DNA of 64,000 bases from Intestinimonas butyriciproducens (GCF_004154955.1 NZ_CP011524.1:186001-250000); one strand, 5' to 3'; numbered from the stretch's first letter, positions 20,510-28,190 are shown. Program-made: numbers and translations. Notes: generated by a model from the sequence alone, not told the origin.

Positions 20510-20586
20510 GGACGATTAGCTCAGCTGGTATGAGCATCCGCTTGACGTGCGGGAGGTCACAGGTTCAAGTCCTGTATCGTCCACCA
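20510..20586 (+). tRNA. tRNA-Val (GAC anticodon)
   Basis: A complete 77-base cloverleaf. Acceptor arms GGACGAT/ATCGTCC pair fully, the D arm has AGCTCAGCTGGTATGAGC, the anticodon loop is TTGACGT giving anticodon GAC, and the T arm has the GGTTCAAGTCC core. Discriminator A and an encoded CCA end at 20586. The promoter is 15 bases upstream and a rho-independent terminator lies immediately downstream, so it is a single-gene transcript. Confidence 0.96.
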
Positions 20587-20589
20587 GTG

Positions 20590-20624
20590 AATCCCCAGGA
20601 ACTGTACAGTTTCTGGGGATTTTT
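20590..20624 (+). terminator. Terminator of tRNA-Val
   Basis: AATCCCCAG/CTGGGGATT stem (20590-20598 with 20613-20621) whose loop can pair further, followed by a T-run. Confidence 0.85.
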
Positions 20625-20996
20625 ATTTAGATTTGTAGAAGGCCCGCCGCCATGTTGCTGTTCCGGTACGGTTCGAGGCATGGGGGAAGCAAAGGGACGT
20701 TCCGAGGCGAAGAGACGGACTCTGCGGAGGCACTTCAAGAAAGAGCCTTGGCGCTTAGCGGGGTGTTCGTAAGACAGTTAACTATGCAAAATGCGTGACT
20801 TTTGTGGTCACGCATTTTGTCTTATGAGGATAGCCGCAGAGCGGCGCGGGGGATGCAGTCCCTTGTTCGGAACGAAGTGACGCAAAACAGCCCGGACATT
20901 CAACTGTCCGGGCTGCTCGATCTCGTAGAGCGCACATACGGGGAATACCCGTATAGAAGTGCGCCCTTGTATCTGCTCGATAAACTGGAAGTTTTG
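20625..20996. other. Gene-free stretch with two hairpins
   Basis: No convincing gene. It holds a 13-bp perfect hairpin at 20787-20819 and another at 20888-20915, plus the sequence GCCGCAGAGCGG at 20833-20844 that recurs at 21932-21943. Short frames here lack ribosome binding sites and family resemblance. Confidence 0.6.
20888..20915 (-). terminator. Terminator of the membrane-protein gene
   Basis: 11-bp perfect stem with a 6-base loop. On the minus strand it ends in GGGCTGTTTTG, some 80 bp after the stop of the gene at 20997-21761. Confidence 0.7.
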
Positions 20997-21761
20997 CTAC
21001 TGTAGCCCAATGATAAAGAGTACCAATGCCATAATCGACAGAACAGTCCAGCCGATATATCTTCCTGCAATTTCCCAATCAGACGGCTCTGCATGGTCGG
21101 CATTGCGAATCCGAAATGCCAGATTCCAACGGAACAGCTCATCTGCAAACAAAATAGAAATTGCATTGAGAGCGCAAATGAACAAAGCTCCAAACCATGC
21201 AAACCATTCGCCCTTATGTGTCAGTTCGGGATCATTCATCAGCTCCAGTATGGTAGAGGCAGATGGCTCTAGGGGATCAATTTCATTCCCGTTTTCGTCC
21301 CTTTCGATTCCGTCGCTGGTTACATAGGAAAATCCAAAGTTATCTAAGGTTCCATCCTCATTGTATAACCAATATGAATCCCCGATTTCCAAAACGCCCC
21401 CACGAAACAGAATATCTTCTCCTTGACGAAGCTCCACACCGGTCATGTATTCTGCCATTTCTTCGTCCTTCGGAATAGCTGTAGGGTCTTCTTTTGCTGT
21501 ATAAGGACCATAGGTTTTATTGCCATGCTGAAATACAACGGTCTTATCCTCCGACACCGTAAAACGTGCCTGTTGCCCTTGGATTTTACCGGAATACACC
21601 GTACTGCCATTTTCTAGACTTGGGACAAGAATTGTGTCCTTGTATTCAAATCCAACTTTTGAAATTGTCATGGGATAAACCACTGCAAACACCAGTGCCA
21701 TTGCAATCAAAAATATCAGGACACCTTTTTGATAGCGATTCAAACTTTTAAATTTTTCCAA
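20997..21761 (-). CDS. Uncharacterised two-anchor membrane protein
   Basis: 254 residues from the TTG at 21761, preferred because GGGAGGTG is centred about 9 bases upstream. One membrane helix near the N-terminus (GVLIFLIAMALVFAVVYPM) and two at the C-terminal end (WFAWFGALFICALNAISILFA and a final VLSIMALVLFIIGL) flank a roughly 150-residue beta-rich middle with TVYSGKIQGQQARFTV and LFRGGVLEIGDSYWLYNEDG. No family with a known function is recognised. Base use is clearly more AT-rich than the neighbouring housekeeping genes, and similar repeats lie on either side, which suggests acquired DNA. Confidence 0.7.
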   Translation of the reverse strand: MEKFKSLNRYQKGVLIFLIAMALVFAVVYPMTISKVGFEYKDTILVPSLENGSTVYSGKIQGQQARFTVSEDKTVVFQHGNKTYGPYTAKEDPTAIPKDEEMAEYMTGVELRQGEDILFRGGVLEIGDSYWLYNEDGTLDNFGFSYVTSDGIERDENGNEIDPLEPSASTILELMNDPELTHKGEWFAWFGALFICALNAISILFADELFRWNLAFRIRNADHAEPSDWEIAGRYIGWTVLSIMALVLFIIGLQ

Positions 21762-21808
21762 AGTCTCACCTCCCAATCAAATTCTGAATTGCAGGTCCGT
21801 TCGGTTCC

Positions 21809-21833
21809 ATATTATCACATAACGGGATAATAT
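21809..21833. repeat. Dyad in the promoter region of the membrane-protein gene
   Basis: Arms ATATTATC (21809-21816) and GATAATAT (21826-21833). On the minus strand it overlaps a possible TTGTAT-17-TAATAT promoter for the gene starting at 21761. Confidence 0.4.
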
Positions 21834-21968
21834 ACAAGAACAGCCACAGCAGAGCAAACTACTGTGACTGTTACTGTCTTATGAACACCGCCCATTTGCG
21901 CCAGGGCTCTTTTGCGCTTATAAGGTAAAGGGCCGCAGAGCGGTGGCAGGCATGTGGCGGGGCGGTTT

Positions 21969-21997
21969 TTGGACACAAAAAATAAACTGGTTATATT
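21969..21997 (+). promoter_or_regulatory. Promoter of the ribbon-helix-helix gene
   Basis: TTGGAC (21969-21974), 17-bp spacer, TATATT (21992-21997). The predicted start of transcription is near 22004. Confidence 0.6.
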
Positions 21998-22027
21998 TTG
22001 ATACCAAATAGGTTACTTTATAGTACC
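21989..22027 (+). promoter_or_regulatory. Two 17-bp operator-like repeats, 22-bp period
   Basis: Units at 21989-22005 and 22011-22027 both run GGTTA...TACC. The first covers the -10 and the second covers the likely +1. They are two helical turns apart, which suits an autorepressing RHH protein. Confidence 0.5.
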
Positions 22028-22064
22028 ATATTTGCCTATACTTAACGTCAAGGCGGTGGTACGT

Positions 22065-22256
22065 ATGCCAAGAAAGAAACTTGACGAATTAGCCTTCACT
22101 TTGCGGGTATACCGCGAGAGCGTGCAAAAATTGGATTACATTGCGGGGGCCAACGGCAGAAGCCGCAACAGTGAGATCAATCAGGCCATCAAACAGTATA
22201 TTGCCCGCTATGAAAGGGAAAACGGACCGATCGAAAGGGCAGAGGGGGACGGCTGA
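22065..22256 (+). CDS. Ribbon-helix-helix (Arc/CopG-like) small regulator
   Basis: 63 residues from the ATG at 22065 (MPRKKLDELAFTLRVY), with AAGGCGGTG upstream. A beta-strand (AFTLRVY) is followed by helix ESVQKLDYIAGANG and helix SRNSEINQAIKQYIARYERE, the RHH fold in which the strand inserts into the DNA groove. Such proteins often repress their own promoter or are antitoxins; no toxin gene follows, so a stand-alone regulator is more likely. The two repeats at 21989-22027 are its probable operators. Confidence 0.72.
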   Translation: MPRKKLDELAFTLRVYRESVQKLDYIAGANGRSRNSEINQAIKQYIARYERENGPIERAEGDG

Positions 22257-22337
22257 AGGGAAAATCTGTTTTTAGGCGCTGCTGTGGATATTATTTTCTG
22301 TTTTTCGGCAAAAATCTCTTTATTATGCTGGAATTTG

Positions 22338-22346
22338 TGATAAAAT
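22338..22346 (+). promoter_or_regulatory. Extended -10 promoter for the ECF sigma operon
   Basis: TGATAAAAT: TG extension at 22338-22339 and TAAAAT at 22341-22346. Confidence 0.4.
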
Positions 22347-22379
22347 AGGGACGAACTTTGCAAGGCAAGGTGATGCTAT

Positions 22380-22907
22380 GTGCGGTTAAGCGACTTCGAG
22401 CTGTTTTGCGAAAGACATCAAAGCGGAATGTTCTATATTGCATGTAATGTCCTGGGCGACTCGCAAAAGGCTGAAGACGCTGTACAAGAAGCACTGTTCC
22501 GCATTTATCGGACCTTTGGGAAGCTCAGCTTCAGGACTGCGCGCGAAGAACGCGTTTACGCGCTGCGCGCCGCCAAAAATGCGGCAATCGATCTTCTTCG
22601 GCAGAACAAGCCCTGTGAGACCTTGGATGATATCAGTATGGACAAGCTCTCCATGGAGCGGGGAGACACCACGTATTCCGCAGCGGCGGCACACTCCACA
22701 GAAGAATATGTCGGCAGATTTATTCAGGCGCTTCCAGAAAAGACAAAGGCCATTTTCAGCTATCGATCCCTCGGCCTGTCCGACAAGGAAATCGCCGAGA
22801 CATTGTCTATCACTCCGGATAATGTCCGGACGATTGCCTTTCGGGCCCGGAAAAAGCTGATGGATTCTTTGGAGCGGGAGGGACTATTTTGTGAATCAGA
22901 TCGATGA
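22380..22907 (+). CDS. ECF-type RNA polymerase sigma factor
   Basis: 175 residues, GTG start at 22380 with AAGGTG upstream. Sigma region 2 reads FYIACNVLGDSQKAEDAVQEALFRIYRTF, with the DAVQEA core; region 4 has ALPEKTKAIFSYRSLGLSDKEIAETL and an HTH before RARKKLM. It would redirect RNA polymerase to a small stress regulon. The stop overlaps the downstream anti-sigma-like gene by 17 bp. A three-codon frame (ATG TGC GGT TAA) and a longer ATG frame at 22372 overlap the GTG start, which could tune initiation. Confidence 0.85.
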   Translation: MRLSDFELFCERHQSGMFYIACNVLGDSQKAEDAVQEALFRIYRTFGKLSFRTAREERVYALRAAKNAAIDLLRQNKPCETLDDISMDKLSMERGDTTYSAAAAHSTEEYVGRFIQALPEKTKAIFSYRSLGLSDKEIAETLSITPDNVRTIAFRARKKLMDSLEREGLFCESDR

Positions 22908-23592
22908 AATGATCCGAGAGTCAATCCTTGACGATGACGACGCCCTTCTCAAAGCGGCCGAGCAGGCGGAGCACACATTCTCCGAGCAGTTTTATGAGGG
23001 ATTGGAGGCCCTGCAGCGCCGCGGTCCCGCCCGCAGGAGGCGGCGCTTCCTGCCGGGGAGGGTGCTGGCCGTGGCCGCCACGGTGCTTCTGCTCCTCGGC
23101 GTTCTGACGGCCGGGGCCTTCTGGGAGCAGCTCAACCTATTCTTCACACAGGTGCATGACACCTACACGAAATTATACGTCACGCCCCGGGCCCCGGAGG
23201 ACACAGCCTCTGACGTCGGTATCCCATCCGACTGGACAAACTACTGGTACCCGCAGGACATGCCGGAGGGATATGTCTTTTCCGACGCTTACAATGCCGA
23301 TGGGGCTATAAAAGCCATTGTGTTTTCCAATGATGAGGACCGGGCAATCAGCCTCCTGCAATGCGATGCAAGCACGCCTCTTTTCAACGACAACGAGGCA
23401 ACTGAGGCGGAGGGGATCTATGTGAACGGCTTCAGCGCCTATGCGGTCGAAAAAGAGCTTGCCGGCACGGAGCTGAGGGTCCTCTCCTGGTCCCAGGGGG
23501 GCAGCAACCTTTGCCTGCAGGGAGAGTGTGCCTTTGATGAGCTGCTGGAAATTGCAGAAAGCATGAGACTGATCCAGAAGGAGGACAATTAG
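22891..23592 (+). CDS. Anti-sigma-like membrane protein, DUF4367-type
   Basis: 233 residues, GTG start at 22891 after GGGAGGGA. A short acidic cytoplasmic part is followed by an Arg-rich stretch and one transmembrane helix (VLAVAATVLLLLGVLTAGAFW, about residues 52-72), then an extracellular domain with YWYPQDMPEGYVFSDAY and SWSQGGSNLCLQGE, the DUF4367 pattern seen in clostridial anti-sigma proteins. Overlap with the sigma gene supports a sigma/anti-sigma pair, with the outer domain as sensor. The classic zinc HXXXCXXC anti-sigma motif is absent. Confidence 0.7.
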   Translation: MNQIDEMIRESILDDDDALLKAAEQAEHTFSEQFYEGLEALQRRGPARRRRRFLPGRVLAVAATVLLLLGVLTAGAFWEQLNLFFTQVHDTYTKLYVTPRAPEDTASDVGIPSDWTNYWYPQDMPEGYVFSDAYNADGAIKAIVFSNDEDRAISLLQCDASTPLFNDNEATEAEGIYVNGFSAYAVEKELAGTELRVLSWSQGGSNLCLQGECAFDELLEIAESMRLIQKEDN

Positions 23593-23994
23593 ATGAAAAA
23601 GAAACTGACATCACTGCTCGCGGTCCTGCTGGTCTTCTCCTTTGCGGCCTCGGCCAGCGCGGCGGTCGCCCGGTGGTCCTATCTCAGCACCCTGGCCATC
23701 ACCCTGGAGGAGAAGGACGATGGGATACAGTGGGGCGCCACAGCCATGGCGTATTCCGTGCAAAGCGTCACGGCGGTCAAAGTGGACGTCAAGCTGCAAT
23801 TGCGCACCTCCACCGGCTGGCTGACCGTGGCCTCGAAAAGCAACAAGGAGTCCAGCCACATCTCGGGGGCCGGCGGCACCTACACCGACAACATCGCCGG
23901 GGACAGCTACCGGGTGTCTGCGGAGGTCTATATCTACGACGGCAGCACCGAGCTGGAGTATGTCGGCCCCATATATGAATATTTAGATACATAA
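23593..23994 (+). CDS. Small secreted protein of the ECF operon
   Basis: 133 residues from the ATG at 23593, right at the stop of the anti-sigma gene, with AAGGAGGA inside that gene's end. A signal peptide (LLAVLLVFSFAASASA) with an ASA cleavage site is followed by a mature domain of about 107 residues, beta-rich with SVTAVKVDVKLQLRTSTGWLTVAS and SYRVSAEVYIYDG. There are no cysteines and no recognised family. Its position suggests it is the output or the sensed target of the sigma factor, but that is inference. Confidence 0.72.
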   Translation: MKKKLTSLLAVLLVFSFAASASAAVARWSYLSTLAITLEEKDDGIQWGATAMAYSVQSVTAVKVDVKLQLRTSTGWLTVASKSNKESSHISGAGGTYTDNIAGDSYRVSAEVYIYDGSTELEYVGPIYEYLDT

Positions 23995-23998
23995 ATTA

Positions 23999-24007
23999 TG
24001 CTATAAT
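23999..24007 (+). promoter_or_regulatory. Extended -10 promoter (TGCTATAAT)
   Basis: A perfect TGnTATAAT just after the secreted-protein gene, with transcription predicted from about 24014. It gives a leader of roughly 90 nt for the gene at 24106. Confidence 0.6.
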
Positions 24008-24038
24008 ATGTTATAAAAAGTGTCATATCTCCCGTTTT

Positions 24039-24097
24039 ACCTCGTTCTATTTAGTGTGGGCCCGGTTCACAGCCGGGAAAATAAATAGAAGAGAGGT
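24039..24097 (+). promoter_or_regulatory. Leader hairpin that can hide the ribosome binding site
   Basis: Left arm 24039-24053 pairs with right arm 24082-24097: 9 bp, a small bulge, then ACCTC with GAGGT, which is the Shine-Dalgarno of the next gene. An inner CCCGG/CCGGG stem (24061-24065 with 24073-24077) closes the loop. Confidence 0.55.
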
Positions 24098-24105
24098 AGA
24101 TTCCA

Positions 24106-24357
24106 ATGAAGCATTCCGAGCGCGCGCCCATCTATGAGGTGGTGCAATCAGAGGTTTCCATTGAGGAGGCCGGACAGTGTACCACTTACGGCATTGCCTG
24201 TGTGTTCAAGGACAGCACAGCAGGCAAGTCCCAGGCCATCACGATAGCGGATATCTCGGTCGACCGGGCCTTTGTGGAGGACACAGCCAGCTTCTTCAAT
24301 CGGGTCTCGCTTTCGCCTCACTGTTTTCGGCGCGCCGTGATGGAGATTATCCCTTAA
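24106..24357 (+). CDS. DUF6514-like small protein
   Basis: 83 residues from the ATG at 24106 with AGAGAGGT nine bases upstream. The pattern TTYGIACVFK ... IADISVDRAFVEDTASFFNRVSLSP resembles the short DUF6514 proteins of Clostridia, whose function is unknown. No signal peptide or membrane helix. It has its own extended -10 promoter and a leader able to mask its ribosome binding site, so translation is likely controlled. A rho-independent terminator follows at 24459. The family call is moderately sure. Confidence 0.62.
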   Translation: MKHSERAPIYEVVQSEVSIEEAGQCTTYGIACVFKDSTAGKSQAITIADISVDRAFVEDTASFFNRVSLSPHCFRRAVMEIIP

Positions 24358-24458
24358 ACACATCCAAATGAAAGCATTCTGCATTTCCGCTTGCTCATCA
24401 AATACACATATGTCATGTCGTTCGGAGTGCCCTTGGCGGCCTGGAACGGCATGGGACA

Positions 24459-24499
24459 CGCCGGGCCTTATCAGATTCTGATCAGGCCCGGCGCTTTTT
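24459..24499 (+). terminator. Rho-independent terminator
   Basis: 10-bp GC-rich stem (24459-24468 with 24484-24493) followed by CTTTTTG. Confidence 0.85.
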
Positions 24500-24552
24500 G
24501 CCGCTACAAAGACACTTACAAAAGAGCACAGTGGTCAGATCAAAAAAGAGGA

Positions 24553-24581
24553 TTGACAGGGCGGCGGCTGAAACTTATGAT
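24553..24581 (+). promoter_or_regulatory. Promoter of uxaB-uxaA
   Basis: TTGACA (24553-24558), 17-bp spacer, TATGAT (24576-24581). The -10 is overlapped by the regulator sites at 24578-24598. Confidence 0.75.
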
Positions 24582-24598
24582 ATATCATAGATATATCA
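24578..24598 (+). promoter_or_regulatory. Two phased operator sites at uxaB
   Basis: TGATATATCA (24578-24587, a perfect palindrome) and AGATATATCA (24589-24598), 11 bp apart, covering the -10 and +1. The same motif recurs at the gntR and uxaC promoters. Confidence 0.65.
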
Positions 24599-24633
24599 GT
24601 GAGGGCTGAGACGGCAGGAAAGGGGTTTTCAAG

Positions 24634-26073
24634 ATGGAACAACTGACCTATACGACGCTGGGGGAGTGGAAGGGCTATCTCCTCCGGCAGGCGCCCGAGC
24701 GGGTGCTCCAATTTGGCGAGGGGAATTTCCTCCGGGGTTTTGCCGATCACTTCATCGATGTGATGAACGAGCGGGCGGGCTTCAACGGCAAGGTAGTGGT
24801 GGTGCCTCCGGCCTCTACCGGCAAGGCCGCGCGCATCAACGCGCAGGAGGGGCTTTACCAACTCTGCCTGCGGGGGAAGTATGACGGCGCGGTGGTAAAC
24901 GACCGGCGGGTCATCAGCTGCATCAGCCGGGGGCTGGATGTCTTTACGGACTGGGAGGAACTGCTGCGTACCGCCCGCAGCCCGGCGCTGCGCTTTGTGA
25001 TCTCCAACACGACGGAGGCGGGCATCGTCTATGATGGGTCCTGCCGGTTTGACGACCGGCCTCCCGCCTCCTTTCCTGCCAAGCTGACCCGCCTGCTGTG
25101 GGAACGTTGGCAGGCGGGAGAGCGGGGGTGGGTGCTGCTGCCCTGCGAGCTCATTGCGGACAACGGCAGCGTGCTCCGGGAGTATGTGCTCCGCCACGCC
25201 GAGGATTGGGGCTTGGGGGAGGCGTTCCGGCGCTGGCTGCGGGAGGAGAACCGCTTTTGCAGCACCCTGGTGGACCGCATCGTCACCGGGTATCCCAAGG
25301 ACTGGGCGGAGGAACTCCATGCGAGCAACGGTTACCGCGACGCGCTTCTGGATACTGCGGAGCCATTTGGACTGTGGGTGATCGAGGGAGACGAGTCCCT
25401 GGCGGAGGAGTTCCCCGCGCCGCAGGCGGGCCTGCCGGTGAAGTTTGTGGCCGACCACCATCCGTACAAGGAACAGAAGGTGCGTATACTCAACGGCGGT
25501 CACACCGCCATGGTGCCTGCGGCCTTCTTGGCGGGGCATGATATCGTCCGCACCTGCATGGAGGACCCTGCGGTCCGCGCCTTCCTGGAGGGAGCCCTCT
25601 TTGAGGAGATCATCCCCACCCTCTCCCTGCCCCGGACGGACTGTGAGGCATTTGCCAGGGCGGTGGAGGAGCGGTTTTCCAATCCCTATATCGACCACAG
25701 GCTGCTGGACATTGCCCTCAACTCCGTGTCCAAGTGGCGGGCCAGGGTGCTGCCCAGCGTAAACGCCTTCCTGGCACAGAACGGCCGGGCGCCGGGCCGC
25801 CTCACCTTCTCGTTTGCCGCTCTGGCCGCCTTCTATACCCAGGCAGAGCGGTGCGGCCATGCCTATCCGGTCCGGGACGAGCCCGCCGTACTGGACTTTT
25901 TTGCCCAAAACAGCGGGCTGGCGCCGGAGGCGCTGATCGCCGCCCTGGCGGCCCGCACGGACTTCTGGGGGGAGGATCTGCGCACGCTGCCCGGCTTTGT
26001 CCCGGCGGCGGGGCAGGTTTTGGCCCGGATCCGTGCAGACGGCATGGCCGCGGTCTTGGCGGATTGCAGATAG
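24634..26073 (+). CDS. uxaB: Tagaturonate reductase (altronate oxidoreductase)
   Basis: 479 residues of the mannitol dehydrogenase family. It reduces D-tagaturonate to D-altronate with NADH in the galacturonate branch. VLQFGEGNFLRGFADHFID is the N-terminal Rossmann loop of the UxaB subgroup, ISNTTEAGI and the active-site region KVRILNGGHTAMVP are typical. It is distinct from the UxuB-type enzyme at 36742. It is the first gene of a two-gene operon with uxaA (11 bp gap) under the phased operators. Confidence 0.93.
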   Translation: MEQLTYTTLGEWKGYLLRQAPERVLQFGEGNFLRGFADHFIDVMNERAGFNGKVVVVPPASTGKAARINAQEGLYQLCLRGKYDGAVVNDRRVISCISRGLDVFTDWEELLRTARSPALRFVISNTTEAGIVYDGSCRFDDRPPASFPAKLTRLLWERWQAGERGWVLLPCELIADNGSVLREYVLRHAEDWGLGEAFRRWLREENRFCSTLVDRIVTGYPKDWAEELHASNGYRDALLDTAEPFGLWVIEGDESLAEEFPAPQAGLPVKFVADHHPYKEQKVRILNGGHTAMVPAAFLAGHDIVRTCMEDPAVRAFLEGALFEEIIPTLSLPRTDCEAFARAVEERFSNPYIDHRLLDIALNSVSKWRARVLPSVNAFLAQNGRAPGRLTFSFAALAAFYTQAERCGHAYPVRDEPAVLDFFAQNSGLAPEALIAALAARTDFWGEDLRTLPGFVPAAGQVLARIRADGMAAVLADCR

Positions 26074-26084
26074 GAGGGACAGAT

Positions 26085-27563
26085 ATGGCAGTACTGCGGA
26101 TTCATGCCAGGGACAACGTTGCCGTTGCCCTTTCTCCCGTCGCGGCGGGGGAACGTGTCCGGGTGGAGGGAAGAGAGGTCACAGCGCTGGAGGACATCCC
26201 ACAGGGACACAAGCTGGCACTCGCCCCCATCGCCGCCGGGGGCGAGGTGATCAAATACGGCTGCCCCATTGGGCGGGCCAAGAGGGATATCGCCCCCGGC
26301 GCGTGGGTACACAGCCACAATCTGGGTACCGCGCTGGAAGAGGGTAAGACCCCGGGGGCGCAGGTGACCGCCTTGACCCTGGAGCCGATGCCGGTCCGGA
26401 CCTTCCGGGGCTACCGGCGCCGCGACCGAGGGGTGGGGATCCGGAACGAGATTTGGATCATCCCCACGGTGGGCTGTGTCAACGGTGTGGCCCAGGCCCT
26501 GGCGCGGGTGGTGGAGACCTATGCCCGGGGGAGGGTGGACGGCGTATACGCCTGGCCCCACCCTTATGGCTGCTCCCAGATCGGGGAGGACCAGGAGGCT
26601 ACCCGGCGCATCCTCTGCGGACTGATCCGCCACCCCAACGCGGGGGGTGTGCTGGTGCTGGGCCTGGGGTGTGAAAACAGCAGCATCTCGGTGCTCCAGG
26701 AGCTGCTTGGCGGCTGGGACAGCGCGCGCACGGCCTTCCTGGAATGCCAGGCCGCGCAGGATGAGCTGGCGGAGGGGGAGGCCCTGCTGCGTGGGCTGAT
26801 CGACCGCGCAGCAGGACAGACCCGGGAGGAGATCGGGGTGGATGAACTGATCGTGGGGCTGAAGTGCGGCGGGTCCGACGGTCTGTCCGGCATCACCGCC
26901 AATCCCCTGGTGGGACGGGTGGCCGACGGCCTGGTGGCCATGGGCGGCACCGCGCTGCTGGCCGAGATCCCCGAAATGTTTGGGGCGGAGGCGGTGCTTT
27001 TCCGCCGCTGCGCCGACGGAGATACAGCCCGGAGCCTACCCGCCCTTGTGGAGGAATGCAAGGATTACTTTGTCCGCCACGGCCAGGTAATCTATGAAAA
27101 TCCCTCTCCCGGCAATAAGGCGGGGGGCATTACGACCCTGGAGGAAAAATCGCTGGGCTGTGTGCAGAAGGGCGGGAGCTCTCCTGTGAGAGATGTACTC
27201 CATTACGGAGAACGGGCGAAAAAGCGGGGTCTGTGCATACTTCAGACCCCGGGCAACGACTTGGTGTCCACCACCGGACTGGCGGCAGCGGGGGCCCAGC
27301 TGATCCTCTTCACCACCGGCAGGGGGACGCCCTTCGGCGCGCCGGTACCCACCGTCAAGATCTCCACCAACACTGCGCTGGCGGGACATAAGGCGGGCTG
27401 GATCGACTACAGCGCCGGCGGCCTGGCGCAGGGAGAGGGCTGGGACAAACACACGGAGGCCCTGCTGCGGAAGGTGCTGGATACGGCCTCCGGCGCGCCC
27501 ACCCGGTCGGAACAGGCGGGCTACCGGGATCTCGCCATTTGGAAAGACGGCGTGACCCTGTAG
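26085..27563 (+). CDS. uxaA: Altronate dehydratase
   Basis: 492 residues from the ATG at 26085 (site TAGGAGGGA); a longer frame inside uxaB is an artefact. It dehydrates D-altronate to 2-keto-3-deoxygluconate using iron. The N-terminal SAF domain (residues 1-95) and the large C-terminal domain are both present, with conserved cysteines in IIPTVGCVNG, PYGCSQIGED, LGLGCENSS and LKCGGSDGLSGITANP, and the FTTGRGTPFG segment. It completes the galacturonate branch made by UxaC and UxaB. A strong terminator follows at 27627. Confidence 0.95.
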   Translation: MAVLRIHARDNVAVALSPVAAGERVRVEGREVTALEDIPQGHKLALAPIAAGGEVIKYGCPIGRAKRDIAPGAWVHSHNLGTALEEGKTPGAQVTALTLEPMPVRTFRGYRRRDRGVGIRNEIWIIPTVGCVNGVAQALARVVETYARGRVDGVYAWPHPYGCSQIGEDQEATRRILCGLIRHPNAGGVLVLGLGCENSSISVLQELLGGWDSARTAFLECQAAQDELAEGEALLRGLIDRAAGQTREEIGVDELIVGLKCGGSDGLSGITANPLVGRVADGLVAMGGTALLAEIPEMFGAEAVLFRRCADGDTARSLPALVEECKDYFVRHGQVIYENPSPGNKAGGITTLEEKSLGCVQKGGSSPVRDVLHYGERAKKRGLCILQTPGNDLVSTTGLAAAGAQLILFTTGRGTPFGAPVPTVKISTNTALAGHKAGWIDYSAGGLAQGEGWDKHTEALLRKVLDTASGAPTRSEQAGYRDLAIWKDGVTL

Positions 27564-27626
27564 GGATATGGAAAAAGGGCGGACCCATTTGGGAAATGTC
27601 ATTAAGTTAAACCTTTGGGCACACAT

Positions 27627-27667
27627 AAAAAGTACCCACCCTATTTTGAACGGGGTGGGTACTTTTT
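27627..27667 (+). terminator. Terminator after uxaBA
   Basis: 15-bp stem AAAAAGTACCCACCC with its complement (27653-27667), an 11-base loop and a T5 end. It can work in both directions. Confidence 0.85.
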
Positions 27668-27734
27668 CTACAGGAGCGGGACATAGGTTCTACATGATGC
27701 AGCTTTTTATATCATATTCCAGCAAGTCAAGCCT

Positions 27735-28190
27735 TCATCTTTTCGACAAACTGGAAATTGTCAATATCTTTTCGGTTTCTGCCATATCCTTTTCAATTAA
27801 TGGACGCATACTGTCCTTGTACTTAGATAAATCAGCACGTTTAAGGCTTGATAATATCCTTGGAATATACTGTGGCTTTGCCAATCCTACCTGTGCAAGA
27901 GCCTTAACACACTGTCTTGCGGTAATCGGTTTTTCATCCATTATATGCGTGAGAAAATCAGATATAATGGAATCAAAATGATTTTCCTCATCCCACTGAG
28001 CATTTGCTGCCAGAATATGCAGCACTCGATTTCGTACCAATGATTTTGGATGGTCAAGCAACGATGCAAAGTCGTCAAAATATCCGTACCATTCATCTGT
28101 TTCCTGACTTTCGGATATTATTTTATCGGCAAGAGCACAAGCATATTTATCATCCTTTGCGGTCAACTTCGCTACGATATTCTCTTCCAT
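27735..28190 (-). CDS. HEAT-repeat-like protein (often labelled SufBD)
   Basis: 151 residues, ATG at 28190 after AGAGGAAGGT. All-helical, with repeat-like helices such as DFASLLDHPKSLVRNRVLHILAANAQWD and ITARQCVKALAQVGLAKPQYIPRILSSL. Similar small proteins in Clostridia are often annotated as SufBD proteins, but there is no SufB/SufD beta-helix or Fe-S motif here; a HEAT-type scaffold is the better reading. Function unknown. It lies within DNA bounded by inverted repeats and has different base composition from the hexuronate genes around it. Confidence 0.7.
   Translation of the reverse strand: MEENIVAKLTAKDDKYACALADKIISESQETDEWYGYFDDFASLLDHPKSLVRNRVLHILAANAQWDEENHFDSIISDFLTHIMDEKPITARQCVKALAQVGLAKPQYIPRILSSLKRADLSKYKDSMRPLIEKDMAETEKILTISSLSKR

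Noticed and set aside
20802-21005. A 67-codon plus-strand frame near tRNA-Val
   Set aside because: It runs through two hairpins, starts inside a stem, lacks a ribosome binding site and resembles no family.
21839-21872. Hairpin AACAG-CACAG ... CTGTG-CTGTT
   Set aside because: A mismatch in the stem, no T-tract, and no gene ending nearby, so it was not listed as a terminator.
25734-26084. N-terminal extension of uxaA into uxaB
   Set aside because: The frame is open, but the extension is Arg/Gly-rich shadow sequence overlapping uxaB. The ATG at 26085 has a good ribosome binding site and gives the normal protein length.
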